A stretch of DNA of 64,000 bases, taken from positions 306,874 to 370,873 of the forward strand of contig CAKKQC010000006.1 of NCBI GenBank assembly GCA_919901855.1. The letters run 5' to 3'. The notes beneath the pieces are model-generated. The model was not told the origin of the DNA. It did not search any database and was given only the letters and a program-made list of their open reading frames with translations. Made by a program: the position numbers and the translations under genes. Below are positions 49,575 through 58,797 of the stretch, piece after piece. The number at the start of each line of letters is the position of its first letter. Position 1 is the first letter of the stretch. This DNA is from a bacterium. Its GTDB lineage: Bacteria; Oederibacteriota; CAKKQC01.

Positions 49575-49598
49575 TGGTAGAGTAAGACTCCGGGAGGT
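49575..49598 (+). promoter_or_regulatory. Extended -10 and Shine-Dalgarno of the AbrB/PIN unit
   Basis: TG-G-TAGAGT (49575-49583) followed by GGGAGGT (49592-49598) 11 bases before ATG 49610. This transcript has a short leader. Confidence 0.5.
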
Positions 49599-49609
49599 CC
49601 AGTATAACC

Positions 49610-49888
49610 ATGGCATACACGGTGGGTCCGAAGGGGCAGGTCGTCATCGCGAAAGAGATTCGGGACAAGCTGGGCGTGGCGCCCGGATGGGTCGCCCTGC
49701 AGAGACTGGCCGGCGACCATGCGGAGGTCTACTTCGCCCCGCCTCCGCACCGCCGGTCGCTGAAGGGGAGTCTGACCCGGTTCACGAAGGTCAAGGTCGC
49801 GCCGGGGCGGGAGTGGGACGAGGCGCGGCGGACGGCGTGGGCCGCCGAATCCGGCCGGGGCGTCTACCGCCGGTCCCGCCCCAAGTGA
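49610..49888 (+). CDS. AbrB/SpoVT-type antitoxin
   Basis: The 92-residue product starts MAYTVGPKGQVVIAKEIRDKLGVAPGW, the swapped-hairpin AbrB DNA-binding fold common in VapB antitoxins; the basic C-terminal half ending RRSRPK would bind toxin. Its stop overlaps the PIN gene start by GTGA. Confidence 0.87.
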   Translation: MAYTVGPKGQVVIAKEIRDKLGVAPGWVALQRLAGDHAEVYFAPPPHRRSLKGSLTRFTKVKVAPGREWDEARRTAWAAESGRGVYRRSRPK

Positions 49889-50286
49889 AAGGCTTCCTCG
49901 ACAGCAGCGTTATCGTCCGGTATCTCGTCGAGGATCAGCCCGCCCTGACCGGCCGCGCGGCCCGGATCATCGACGGATCCCGGGATCTCCTGGTCACGGA
50001 CGCCGTCATCGCCGAGGTGGCCTGGGTCCTGACGAAGGTCTACGCGATTCCGCGGGAGGCCGTCGTGGACGAGCTGGTCTCGCTCCTCCAGAAGGAGAAC
50101 ATCGACACGTGGGGAGTCGACAGGGGCGAAGCTGTCCAGGGCCTGCTCCTGTGCCGGCCTTCCGGCCGGGTATCGTTCGCGGACGCCATGCTCTGGGCAG
50201 CCGCGCGCTCGCGGGGCGCCTCTCCGGTCTACTCGTTCGACGAGCGGTTCCCGTCCGACGGCGTCGAGGTGCGGCGGGAAGCATGA
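49885..50286 (+). CDS. PIN-domain toxin (VapC-like)
   Basis: From GTG 49885 the 133-residue product reads GFLDSSVIVRYLVED (first Asp), VTDAVIAEVAWVL (Glu), SFADAMLWAAARSRG (Asp) and YSFDERF (Asp): the full PIN acidic set for RNA cleavage. Its stop overlaps the start of the giant surface-protein gene (ATGA), so all three genes may share one mRNA. Confidence 0.87.
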   Translation: MKGFLDSSVIVRYLVEDQPALTGRAARIIDGSRDLLVTDAVIAEVAWVLTKVYAIPREAVVDELVSLLQKENIDTWGVDRGEAVQGLLLCRPSGRVSFADAMLWAAARSRGASPVYSFDERFPSDGVEVRREA

Positions 50287-53200
50287 ACACTCGACGGCTC
50301 GTCGCCACGATCGCGGCGGTGATCGTCCTGGGCCACGCCACTGCGCATGCGGCGACCATCCTCACGGCGGCCGGGGACGGCAATTACGGGTACGCGGGGG
50401 ACGGGATGTCGGCGACGGTTGCGGAGATTTCCACCGCCAACGGTGTCGCGGTGGATGCAGCAGGGAACGTCTTCATCGCCGACACCGACAACAATCGCGT
50501 TCGCAGAGTGGACGCGGTCACGGGGACGATCACGACAGTGGCGGGGACTGGGCTGTGCTGCTACAACGGCGACAACATCTCGGCTACGGCAGCGCGACTG
50601 AGCGGGCCGTACGGCGTGGCGGTGGACTTGGCGGGGAACCTGTACATCGCGGACACCACCAACAACCGCATCCGCGAGGTCAGTGCCGCGACGGGATTGA
50701 TCACCACGCTTGCGGGAACGTCGATTCCGGGTTTCAACGGGGACAACATGTCGGCCACGGCGGCGAGGTTGAGCGGGCCGTACGGCGTGGCGGTGGACGG
50801 CTCCGGGAACGTCTTCATCGCCGATACCGGCAACAACCGCGTCAGGCGAGTGGACGTGACGACGGGCAAGATCGGCACGCTCGCAGGCACGGGCGTCATG
50901 AGTTTCAACGCTGACCATATCTCGGCGACGGTGGCGCAGTTGAACGCTCCTTCCGGGGTGGCGGTGGGGCTCTCGGGCAGCGTTTACATCGCGGACTACG
51001 GTAATGCGAGGGTGCGCGTGGTCGGCGCGGGGTCCGGGTTGATCGACACCGTGGCGGGGACGGGTACTGCGGGGTACAACGGGGACGGGATCGCAGCCAC
51101 GGTGGCCCAGCTCCAATCCCCGTTCGGCGTGGCCGTGGATGGGTTGGGCAACCTCTTCATCGCGGACGATGCGAACAATCGAGTTAGAAAGGTGACCGCG
51201 GCCTCGGGGCTGATCTCGACGGTCGCCGGGACCGGACTCTGTTGCTACAACGGGGACCAGATCGACGCGACGACGGCAAGGTTGAACTACCCCGAGGGCG
51301 TCGCCGTGGATGCCTCGGGCAATCTCTTCATCGCGGACACCTACAACTACCGGGTCCGGGAGGTCGCAAGTGTCCTGACGACGCTGACCGTCGCACCGAA
51401 TCCTGCGATCGTCGGCCAATGGGTGAGCGTGACCCTCACCGTTTCGTATACGGGATCGGTCTCAGCGTCGGGCGTGACCGCGACCCTCTACGACTCTTCC
51501 GGCGGCACGCTCGTGTCCTTCCAGACCGGCCCGCCAGGGGGCGGGATCGTGGTCGCCCCCGGTACTCTCGCCGCGTTCGTCTGGACCTTCAGCGTCAACG
51601 GCGGCGGGACCGTGGCCTTCACCGCATCGACGACGGGCGTGGACGACGTCAACGGCCTGCCCTTCGTCAATGTCGACTCGGTTCTCCTCATGATCCCGCC
51701 GGCGGGGCTGTCCGTGGTCAAGACGCAGTCGCCCGCCTCGCCGGGGGGCGGCTCGCCCGTCACCTACACCATGATCGTCACCAACGGCTCGTTCGATCCG
51801 CTGACGGCGGTGATGGTCGCGGACACGGTCTCGCCGGTGGTGACGGGGGTCACGCCGGGGACCCCGTCCGGGTTCACGCTCCAGCCGGTGGTGCAGACGG
51901 CCTCGGGCACGCTCTTCAGTTGGTTGAGTTCCGCTCCGCTGGCGCCGGGGGCGAGTGCGGCGTTCACGCTGGCCGGGACCCTCGGCGTCGTGTGCGCGGC
52001 CACGATGGTGTCGAACACGGCGTTCGTGACCGCGAGCTGGGGCGCCACAACGACGGAGATGATCTCCGGCGTGACGGGCTTCATCGCGCCCGCCGCCACG
52101 GCGATCGCGGTGGTCAAGACGCAGTCGGGCGGCGTCGGGATCGGGTCGCCGGTCCAGTACCGGCTCGACGTGACCAACGTGGGCAGTGGGACGATCACGA
52201 GCCTCCTAGTGGTGGATACGGTCGCGCCCGTCCTGGTCGGGGCGACATCATTCGAGCCCGCCGGGTTCCCGACGCCCCTGGTCACGAGCGTGCCCGGCAC
52301 GGGGACGCGGTACGTCTGGAGTGGAGCCGGGCTGAAACTCGGCCCGGGAAAGACGTGGAGTTTCACGATCTCCGGGGGAATCGGCATGGTCTGCGCGCCG
52401 ACAGCGTCGGGCGGTGTGTCGTTCGTGTCGGCCGGCGGGCTGTGCAGCGCGACGGAGACGGTCTCGAACGCGGTCGGCGGCACGATCTTGCCCGCAACGG
52501 GCACTATCACGGTCGCAAAGGTCCAGACGCCGGCCTCCGGGTCGTCCCTGTCCCCGGGCTCGGCGGTGAGCTATCAGATCACGGTGACGAACGCGGGCTC
52601 CGCGACGCTGGACGTCGTGACCGTGACCGATACGATCTCGCCCGCGGTCGTGGGCGCCACCGCGACGACGCCGTCTGGCCTGGCCCCCCCGGTCGTGACG
52701 TCCATCGCGGGCACGGGTACGCGCTTCGCCTGGAGCGGCGCGCCCCTGCTCTGGGCCGGCCGGACCGGCATGAACGCGGCGGTTGACGGGCTGGCCGCCG
52801 GTGTCGCGGGCGGGAAGCTGTACGCGGTAGGCGGGTTCGCCGGCGCCTTCACGGGGGCCTTCGAGGCCTACGATGCGGCGGCGGACACCTGGATGTGGCG
52901 GGCCACCATGCCCACGGCCCGCGGCACGCTGGCCGCGGCCGTGATCGGGGACACGCTGTACGCGGTCGGCGGGTCGAGCGGCTCCGCGCTGTCCAAGAAC
53001 GAGGCGTACGACCCGGCTACGAATACGTGGACGACGAAGGCCAGCCTGCCGACGGCCCGTGCGGCGGTCGCCGCCGGGGTCGTGAACGGCCTGCTCTACG
53101 CCGTCGGTGGCGTATCCGGTGTCACTTACTACCCGACGGTCGAGTCCTACGATCCGGCGGCCAACACGTGGACGACGAAGGCCTCCATGCCGACGACCCG

Positions 53201-55688
53201 CGCGGGCCTCGCGGTGGGCGTCGTGGGCGGGACGATCTACGCGGTGGGCGGCTGGAACGGCAGCGCGTACCTGGCGACGCTGGAAGCCTACGACCCGGCG
53301 ACGGATACGTGGACGACGAAGGCCTCCTGCCCCACGGCCCGCGGGTACCTGGCCGCCGCGGTGGTGGACGGCCGCCTTTTTGCGATCGGGGGCACCAGTG
53401 GTGCGATCAACCTGGCTACAGTCGAGGCGTATGACCCTGCGACGGACACGTGGACGGCGCAGCCCGGGCTTCCGACGGGACGCGAGGCGCTGGCCGCGGC
53501 GACCCTGAACGGCAGGATCTACGCGTTGGGAGGATTCAACGGGGGATTCCTGGCAACAAATGAGGAGGGGGTGCCGGGCCTCGCGCCGGGTTCGTCGTTG
53601 ATCTTCACGATCGCGGGACGGGTTGGGATGGCCTGCACCTCCGTGACGATTCCGAACGAGGCCGACATCACCGCGTCGAGTACCTGCACGCCCCTGCTCG
53701 CCCAGGGCACGAACGCGACCTTCTTCACCCTCATGCCGCCCGCGCCGGGGTTCAGCGTCACCTCCGTGCAAGTCCCTGCGTCTCCGGCTGCCGGCGCTTC
53801 CGTGACCTACCGGGTCGTGGTGGCGAACACGGGGACGGATACGGTCCTGGACTTCGCGCTCACGGACACGCTGTCGCCGGTCGTCATCTCGGCCACGACC
53901 GCTGCTCCGTCGGGATTCCCGTGCCCCGTGGTTGCGCAGGCGCCGGGCGGGACCCTCTTCACCTGGTCCGGTGCCGGGATCAGCCTCGTGCCCGGCCAGG
54001 TCTGGACGTTCACGATCACGGGCACGGTCGGCGACGTCTGCTCGGCGCAGGTCTCGAACTCGTCGTACGTGACGGCCTCCGGGTCGTGCTCGGCGACGTC
54101 CGTGAGCGGCGTTACGGGGTTTGCGCTCGGGCCGCCGGCCCTGGGCGTGTCGATCACGGCCACGGTGACCGGGGGAGGGTGCCTGCTCTGCCCGGTCGGC
54201 TATACCATCGTCGTGTCCAATACGGGCGCGGCGACGATCACCCAGCTCGTACTCACGGACACGGTTTCGCCGGTCGTGACGGGCGCCTCTGCCGACCAGC
54301 CGGCGGGGATGCCGCCGGCTGTCGTGACGCAGACCGCGGGCGGCACGCTCTTCTCGTGGTCCGACGGCGGGCTGACTCTCCCCCCCGGTGCCAGCTTTAC
54401 CTTCACGATCACGGGGACGGCGGGGTCCGTCTGCGCCGACACGGTGGTGACGTCGACGTCCTTCCTGACCGTCGGCACCGCATGCGGATTGACGGGCACG
54501 GCAACCGCGTTCGCCGGCTTCGTCGCCGTGCCGCCGGGAGCTGCGGTGACTCTTGCCGTGACCCGGATCCCGGCCTCGCCCGCGTGGGGCGATGTCGTCA
54601 CGTACCAGTTGGTGGTCACGAACGCCGGCACGGCGACGCTGACCGGCGTCACCGTGACGGATACCCTCCCGGCCGTGGTGACGGCCGTAACGCCCGGGAC
54701 GCCGGCAGGATTCACCTTCCAGCCGGTCGCCCAGGCGGCATCGGGGACGCTCTATAGCTGGGTGAGCAACGCGCCCTTCCCGCCGGGCGCCAGCGCCACG
54801 TTCTCACTGGCGGGGAAGATCGGGGCCGTCTGCGCGCTGACGGACGTCTCGAACACCGGCTTCGTCTCCGCGCGGTCGGACTGCGCGGCTACGATCCTGA
54901 GCGGCTCGACCGCCGGATTCCTGGTCGGCCCGCCTGCGGTGACGCTGGCCGTCTCGGTGGTCAAGACCGTGTCACCGTCCACGACCGCGTACCTGCCAGC
55001 CGGCACTCCGCTGGTCTACACGATCCTGGTGACGAACTCGGGTGACGCGACGGTCACGGCGGTCACGCTCGTGGACACCGTGAGCCCGATCTTCGCGAAT
55101 GCCCTGACGCAACAGCCGCCGGGGTTCGGACCACCGCTGGAGACCGGCATCTCCGGGGGAGGCACCCGATTCGTCTGGGCCGCGACCGGGCTGATCCTGC
55201 CGCCGGCTGCCGTCCTGACCTTCACGATCACGGGGTCCGTCGGATCCGTGGCCGTCTCGACATGCGTATCCAGTACGGCCTTCGTGGTCGTCTCCAGCGG
55301 CTGTGCGGAGCAGAACGCGTTTTCGAATGCGGTCGGCGTGGCCGTGCTCGCCGTGCCCGCACCGCCTCCGCCACCCGAAGGGACTGATCCCCTGCGGCTG
55401 ACCTATCCGGGAGCGGCCCTCGACCGCAACGTCATCGACACCCGGCTGGGCGAGATCGTGCTGGTCCGCATGTACCCGCGCACCTCGGATCCGATCCTGG
55501 TGCGGATCTTCACGGCGTCCGGCCGGCTGGTGCGGACGCTCCGGAGGTTCACGCCCATGGGCCCGGACCAGTTCCTGGTCAAGTGGGACGGGAAGACCGA
55601 GGACGAGTTCGACGTCGCCCGCGGCGTCTACCTGGTCCACGTGAAGGGCGGCGGCATCACCGCCCTCCTCAAGGTCCTGGTGAAGTAG
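50283..55688 (+). CDS. Giant secreted NHL-DUF11-kelch protein with FlgD-like C-terminus
   Basis: The 1801-residue product has a signal peptide (LVATIAAVIVLGHATAHA). Residues about 25-370 form six NHL repeats (each with GVAVD..GN.FIAD..NNRVR and VAGTG), a propeller. DUF11 Ig-like repeats then run to about 1690, each with a VTDTxxPVV strand. One DUF11 unit is split: after TRFAWSGAPLL six kelch repeats (about 824-1095; YDPATNTWTTKASLPTARAA type) are inserted before LAPGSSLIFTIAG resumes. The end is a FlgD-type domain (LVRIFTASGRLVRTLRRF ... GVYLVHVKGGG). No catalytic motif is seen; adhesion or glycan binding at the surface is inferred. ATG 50283 overlaps the PIN stop. Confidence 0.82.
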   Translation: MNTRRLVATIAAVIVLGHATAHAATILTAAGDGNYGYAGDGMSATVAEISTANGVAVDAAGNVFIADTDNNRVRRVDAVTGTITTVAGTGLCCYNGDNISATAARLSGPYGVAVDLAGNLYIADTTNNRIREVSAATGLITTLAGTSIPGFNGDNMSATAARLSGPYGVAVDGSGNVFIADTGNNRVRRVDVTTGKIGTLAGTGVMSFNADHISATVAQLNAPSGVAVGLSGSVYIADYGNARVRVVGAGSGLIDTVAGTGTAGYNGDGIAATVAQLQSPFGVAVDGLGNLFIADDANNRVRKVTAASGLISTVAGTGLCCYNGDQIDATTARLNYPEGVAVDASGNLFIADTYNYRVREVASVLTTLTVAPNPAIVGQWVSVTLTVSYTGSVSASGVTATLYDSSGGTLVSFQTGPPGGGIVVAPGTLAAFVWTFSVNGGGTVAFTASTTGVDDVNGLPFVNVDSVLLMIPPAGLSVVKTQSPASPGGGSPVTYTMIVTNGSFDPLTAVMVADTVSPVVTGVTPGTPSGFTLQPVVQTASGTLFSWLSSAPLAPGASAAFTLAGTLGVVCAATMVSNTAFVTASWGATTTEMISGVTGFIAPAATAIAVVKTQSGGVGIGSPVQYRLDVTNVGSGTITSLLVVDTVAPVLVGATSFEPAGFPTPLVTSVPGTGTRYVWSGAGLKLGPGKTWSFTISGGIGMVCAPTASGGVSFVSAGGLCSATETVSNAVGGTILPATGTITVAKVQTPASGSSLSPGSAVSYQITVTNAGSATLDVVTVTDTISPAVVGATATTPSGLAPPVVTSIAGTGTRFAWSGAPLLWAGRTGMNAAVDGLAAGVAGGKLYAVGGFAGAFTGAFEAYDAAADTWMWRATMPTARGTLAAAVIGDTLYAVGGSSGSALSKNEAYDPATNTWTTKASLPTARAAVAAGVVNGLLYAVGGVSGVTYYPTVESYDPAANTWTTKASMPTTRAGLAVGVVGGTIYAVGGWNGSAYLATLEAYDPATDTWTTKASCPTARGYLAAAVVDGRLFAIGGTSGAINLATVEAYDPATDTWTAQPGLPTGREALAAATLNGRIYALGGFNGGFLATNEEGVPGLAPGSSLIFTIAGRVGMACTSVTIPNEADITASSTCTPLLAQGTNATFFTLMPPAPGFSVTSVQVPASPAAGASVTYRVVVANTGTDTVLDFALTDTLSPVVISATTAAPSGFPCPVVAQAPGGTLFTWSGAGISLVPGQVWTFTITGTVGDVCSAQVSNSSYVTASGSCSATSVSGVTGFALGPPALGVSITATVTGGGCLLCPVGYTIVVSNTGAATITQLVLTDTVSPVVTGASADQPAGMPPAVVTQTAGGTLFSWSDGGLTLPPGASFTFTITGTAGSVCADTVVTSTSFLTVGTACGLTGTATAFAGFVAVPPGAAVTLAVTRIPASPAWGDVVTYQLVVTNAGTATLTGVTVTDTLPAVVTAVTPGTPAGFTFQPVAQAASGTLYSWVSNAPFPPGASATFSLAGKIGAVCALTDVSNTGFVSARSDCAATILSGSTAGFLVGPPAVTLAVSVVKTVSPSTTAYLPAGTPLVYTILVTNSGDATVTAVTLVDTVSPIFANALTQQPPGFGPPLETGISGGGTRFVWAATGLILPPAAVLTFTITGSVGSVAVSTCVSSTAFVVVSSGCAEQNAFSNAVGVAVLAVPAPPPPPEGTDPLRLTYPGAALDRNVIDTRLGEIVLVRMYPRTSDPILVRIFTASGRLVRTLRRFTPMGPDQFLVKWDGKTEDEFDVARGVYLVHVKGGGITALLKVLVK

Positions 55689-56305
55689 TGGTCAGGAGGA
55701 CCGGCCGCCGGGAACGGGCAGGATCCCTGCGGAGGGCGCTGGCCCTCGAATGGACACTCATCGGGTACAACGTGCTCGAAGCCGCCGCCTCGATCCTGTT
55801 CGGCGTCTGGGCCGGGTCGGTTGCCCTTATCGGCTTCGGTCTCGACAGCGTGATCGAGGTGGGGTCGGCCCTGCTCCTCGTCTGGCGCCTGCGGGCGGAA
55901 CAGCGCGGGCTGGCCTACGAAGCGAAGGAGCGGACGGCCCGCCGGCTCATCGGCTGGTCCTTCCTGGTGCTCGCCGGGTACGTCGGATGGGAAGCCGCCG
56001 GGCACCTCGTGGGCGGGGTGGCGCCCGCCGGGAGCCTTCCCGGAGTCGTGCTGGCCATACTGTCCCTGATCGTGATGCCCATCCTAGGCCTCGCGAAGCT
56101 CCGGATCGCGGGACGGATCGGCAGCCGGGCCCTCCGGGCCGACGCCATGGAGACCCTGGTCTGCGCCTACCTCTCTTTCACCCTCCTGCTGGGCCTGGCC
56201 ATGAACGCGTGGCTGGGGTGGTGGTGGGCCGACCCCGCCGCCGCGCTCGCGATGCTGCCGCTCCTGCTCCACGAGGGCTGGGAAGGCGTCCAGGCGGACG
56301 AGTGA
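55688..56305 (+). CDS. CDF-family cation efflux protein, membrane part only
   Basis: GTG 55688 overlaps the last base of the previous stop. The 205-residue product has about six transmembrane helices. GFGLDSVIEVGSALLL and ALRADAMETLVCAYLS give the D-x3-E pairs that bind metal in the CDF transport site. The usual C-terminal cytoplasmic domain is missing, as in the short cation-transporter branch. It would export a divalent cation such as Zn2+; the metal is not readable. Confidence 0.78.
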   Translation: MVRRTGRRERAGSLRRALALEWTLIGYNVLEAAASILFGVWAGSVALIGFGLDSVIEVGSALLLVWRLRAEQRGLAYEAKERTARRLIGWSFLVLAGYVGWEAAGHLVGGVAPAGSLPGVVLAILSLIVMPILGLAKLRIAGRIGSRALRADAMETLVCAYLSFTLLLGLAMNAWLGWWWADPAAALAMLPLLLHEGWEGVQADE

Positions 56306-56320
56306 CATCCCAAGACGGAG

Positions 56321-56335
56321 TAGAATCACCGGAAG
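56321..56335 (+). promoter_or_regulatory. -10 element before hsdR
   Basis: TAGAAT (56321-56326) followed by GGAAG (56331-56335) and ATG 56342. A leader of about 9 bases with a weak Shine-Dalgarno. Confidence 0.45.
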
Positions 56336-56341
56336 CGCGAC

Positions 56342-58723
56342 ATGGCGGATACTGAAGCGGACACCTGCCGGAAGCTCGTCGTCCCCAAGCTGCATGCGGC
56401 GGGATGGACGGACGACCAGATCAGCGAGCAGAAGAGCTTCACGGACGGGCGCATCATTCCCGCCGGCCAGGCGGCGGTCCGGCGGAAGGGGAAGCGTGCC
56501 GACTTCCTGCTGAGGTACACCCGGGACTTCACAATTGCGGTCGTGGAGGCCAAGCGTTCGTTCAAACTCCCGGGGGACGGGATCCAGCAGGCCAAGGACT
56601 ACGCCGAGACGCTGGGGCTCAAGTTCGCCTATTCGACCAACGGGATGGGCATCGTGGAGCACGACTACACGACCGGCCGGGAGCGGACGCTCACGGCGTT
56701 CCCGGGTCCCGCGGAGCTCTGGGCCCGCCAGCGGGCGCAGGAGGGCATCGGGACCGAGGCGGCGGAGCACCTGCTGGCGCCCTCCTCACTCTCCTCCGAG
56801 AAGGCGCCCCGCTACTACCAGGAGATCGCGATCAACCGGGCGGTGGGGGCGATCGCGAAGGGGCAGAAGCGGGTGCTGCTCACGCTGGCGACCGGGACGG
56901 GCAAGACCTTCGTCGCGTTCCAGATCATCTGGAAGCTCTGGTCGTCGCGGTGGAACCGGGCAGGCGAGCATCGCAAGCCCCGGGTGCTCTACCTTGCCGA
57001 CCGGGTCATTCTCATCGACAAGCCCAAGGACATCGACTTCGCCCCGCTCGGTGACGCCCGATCCAAGATCGAAGGGGGCGAGGTCTCGAAAGGACGCGAG
57101 GTCTACTTTGCCATCTATCAGGCCATCGCCAACCGGGAAGGCCGTCCCGGGCTCTACCAGCAGTTCCCGCCTGACTTCTTCGACCTCATCGTCGTGGACG
57201 AGTGCCACCGGGGGAGTGCCAAGGACGAGAGCAACTGGCACGAGATCCTCGAGTACTTTGAGCCAGCGTTCCAGCTCGGGATGACGGCGACGCCTCTGCG
57301 GGACGACAACGTGGACACGTACCGCTACTTCGGCAATCCCGTCTACACCTACAGCCTCAGGCAGGGCATCGAGGACGGGTTCCTGGCTCCCTACCGGGTC
57401 CAGCGGATCGTGACGACCGTGGACGCGGCGGGCTGGCGGCCCACTCCGGGCGAGGTCGACCGATTCGGGCATGCGATCCCGGACGAGCTCTACGAGACCA
57501 AGGACTTCGAGACGATCGTGAAGCTCAAAGCGCGGACGGAGACGATCGCGAAACACATCGCCGAGCACCTCCGGGCCACCGGCCGGATGGACAAGACCAT
57601 CGTCTTCTGCGTGGACCAGGAGCACGCGGAGGACATGCGTCTTGCGCTCAGCAACGCCAACGCCGACCTCGTCAGGGAGTACCCGGACTACGTCGTCCGG
57701 ATTGTGGCGGACGAGGGCCAGACCGGCCGGGGCCACCTCTGGGATTTCACCGACGTCGAGCAGAAGACGCCCGTAATCGTGACGACCTCGCGCCTGCTGT
57801 CGACCGGCGTGGACGTGCCCACCTGCCGCAACGTCGCGCTGGTCCGGCCGGTGGGCTCCATGACCGAGTTCAAGCAGATCATCGGCCGGGGGACCCGGGT
57901 CCGGGCTGACTACGGCAAGTACTTCTTCACCATCCTGGACTACGTTGGCGATGCCACCCGGAAGTTCGCGGACCCCGACTTCGACGGCCAGCCGGCCCTC
58001 GTGTCCGAGGAGCGGATCGACACGGAGGGCCGGGTCGTGGACCGGAAGGAAGCCCAGGCGGACGATCAGCGGGTGGAGGCGGAGGCCGGTGACCTCCGGC
58101 ATCCCGAGATGGGCAAGGCTGGAGATTCCACGGACCAACCCGGGTATGGCAAGTTCTACGTGGACGGCGGCCGGGTCGAGATCGCGGCCAACGTCGCTTA
58201 CGACCTTGACCCGCAGGGGCATCGGCTCCGGGCCATGAGCTATCAGGAGTACACGCGGCGCGAAGTCGGAAAGCTCTATGCCAACGCGGCGGAACTCAAG
58301 GCGAAATGGGCGACCGCGGCAGGCCGGTCAGCAGTCCTCGAAGCCCTGAAGACCAACGGCATTGCACTGGACAAGCTGGCCGATATCGCGTCTCAGCCCG
58401 ATGCCGACCCGTTCGATCTCCTGTGTTATGTCGCTTTCAGCCTCCCGCTTCGGACGCGCCGGGAGCGCGCCGAGATGTTGCGCCGGGGCAAGCCGGACCT
58501 ATTCGCCAAGCACAGCGCCGAGGCCCGGCAGGTCCTGAACGAGATCCTGGACAAGTACGTGGAGCAGGGCGTGGAGGAGTTCCGGCTCCCGGACATCCTC
58601 AAGGTGCCCCCCGTGGACCGGCACGGGACCGTGGCCGAGATCGCCAAGCACTTCGGCGGTGAGACCCAGCTCCGCGCCGCCGTCCTTGAGCTCCAATCCC
58701 AGCTATACCTAGTTCCTGCCTGA
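56342..58723 (+). CDS. hsdR: Type I restriction enzyme R subunit
   Basis: The 793-residue product has an N-terminal PD-(D/E)xK nuclease: ADFLL with D54 and VVEAKR with E69/K71. The motor follows: Walker A TLATGTGKT (181-189), DECH box at 286-289, GMTATPLR, STGVDVPTC and QIIGRGTRVR, then an EcoEI-type C-terminal domain. It translocates and cleaves DNA that lacks the HsdM methyl mark. Its partners hsdM and hsdS lie downstream but are separated from it by an AbiE toxin-antitoxin pair. It is shorter than the EcoKI class and fits the EcoEI-like class. Confidence 0.93.
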   Translation: MADTEADTCRKLVVPKLHAAGWTDDQISEQKSFTDGRIIPAGQAAVRRKGKRADFLLRYTRDFTIAVVEAKRSFKLPGDGIQQAKDYAETLGLKFAYSTNGMGIVEHDYTTGRERTLTAFPGPAELWARQRAQEGIGTEAAEHLLAPSSLSSEKAPRYYQEIAINRAVGAIAKGQKRVLLTLATGTGKTFVAFQIIWKLWSSRWNRAGEHRKPRVLYLADRVILIDKPKDIDFAPLGDARSKIEGGEVSKGREVYFAIYQAIANREGRPGLYQQFPPDFFDLIVVDECHRGSAKDESNWHEILEYFEPAFQLGMTATPLRDDNVDTYRYFGNPVYTYSLRQGIEDGFLAPYRVQRIVTTVDAAGWRPTPGEVDRFGHAIPDELYETKDFETIVKLKARTETIAKHIAEHLRATGRMDKTIVFCVDQEHAEDMRLALSNANADLVREYPDYVVRIVADEGQTGRGHLWDFTDVEQKTPVIVTTSRLLSTGVDVPTCRNVALVRPVGSMTEFKQIIGRGTRVRADYGKYFFTILDYVGDATRKFADPDFDGQPALVSEERIDTEGRVVDRKEAQADDQRVEAEAGDLRHPEMGKAGDSTDQPGYGKFYVDGGRVEIAANVAYDLDPQGHRLRAMSYQEYTRREVGKLYANAAELKAKWATAAGRSAVLEALKTNGIALDKLADIASQPDADPFDLLCYVAFSLPLRTRRERAEMLRRGKPDLFAKHSAEARQVLNEILDKYVEQGVEEFRLPDILKVPPVDRHGTVAEIAKHFGGETQLRAAVLELQSQLYLVPA

Positions 58724-58728
58724 GCTAG

Positions 58729-58797
58729 ATACTTACACACAATGTAAGCTTTATGCTGTTGACAAATACTTACATTGTGTGTAAGTATACTGGTGCC
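58729..58797. promoter_or_regulatory. AbiE promoter with a perfect 20-bp inverted repeat
   Basis: The arm at 58729-58748 (ATACTTACA start, TGTAAG end) is exactly repeated inverted at 58769-58788, with 20 bases between. Each arm has its own inner dyad CTTACA-N5-TGTAAG. The right arm overlaps TATACT (58786-58791), which is 6 bases before ATG 58798. TTGACA (58759-58764) lies between the arms but is 21 bases from the -10. AbiEi proteins are known to repress their own promoters through inverted repeats, so this is the likely operator. Confidence 0.8.

Noticed and set aside
49495..49668. Upstream extension of the Fe-S protein
   Set aside because: It overlaps the promoter and first codons of the AbrB antitoxin on the other strand and has no family character.
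50283..51370. Serine/threonine-kinase-type or lyase function for the NHL propeller
   Set aside because: Only propeller repeats are visible; no catalytic residues or kinase domain accompany them.
58759..58764. TTGACA as -35 box of abiE
   Set aside because: It is a perfect -35 hexamer, but 21 bases from TATACT, too far for a normal sigma70 promoter; I list only the -10 as firm.
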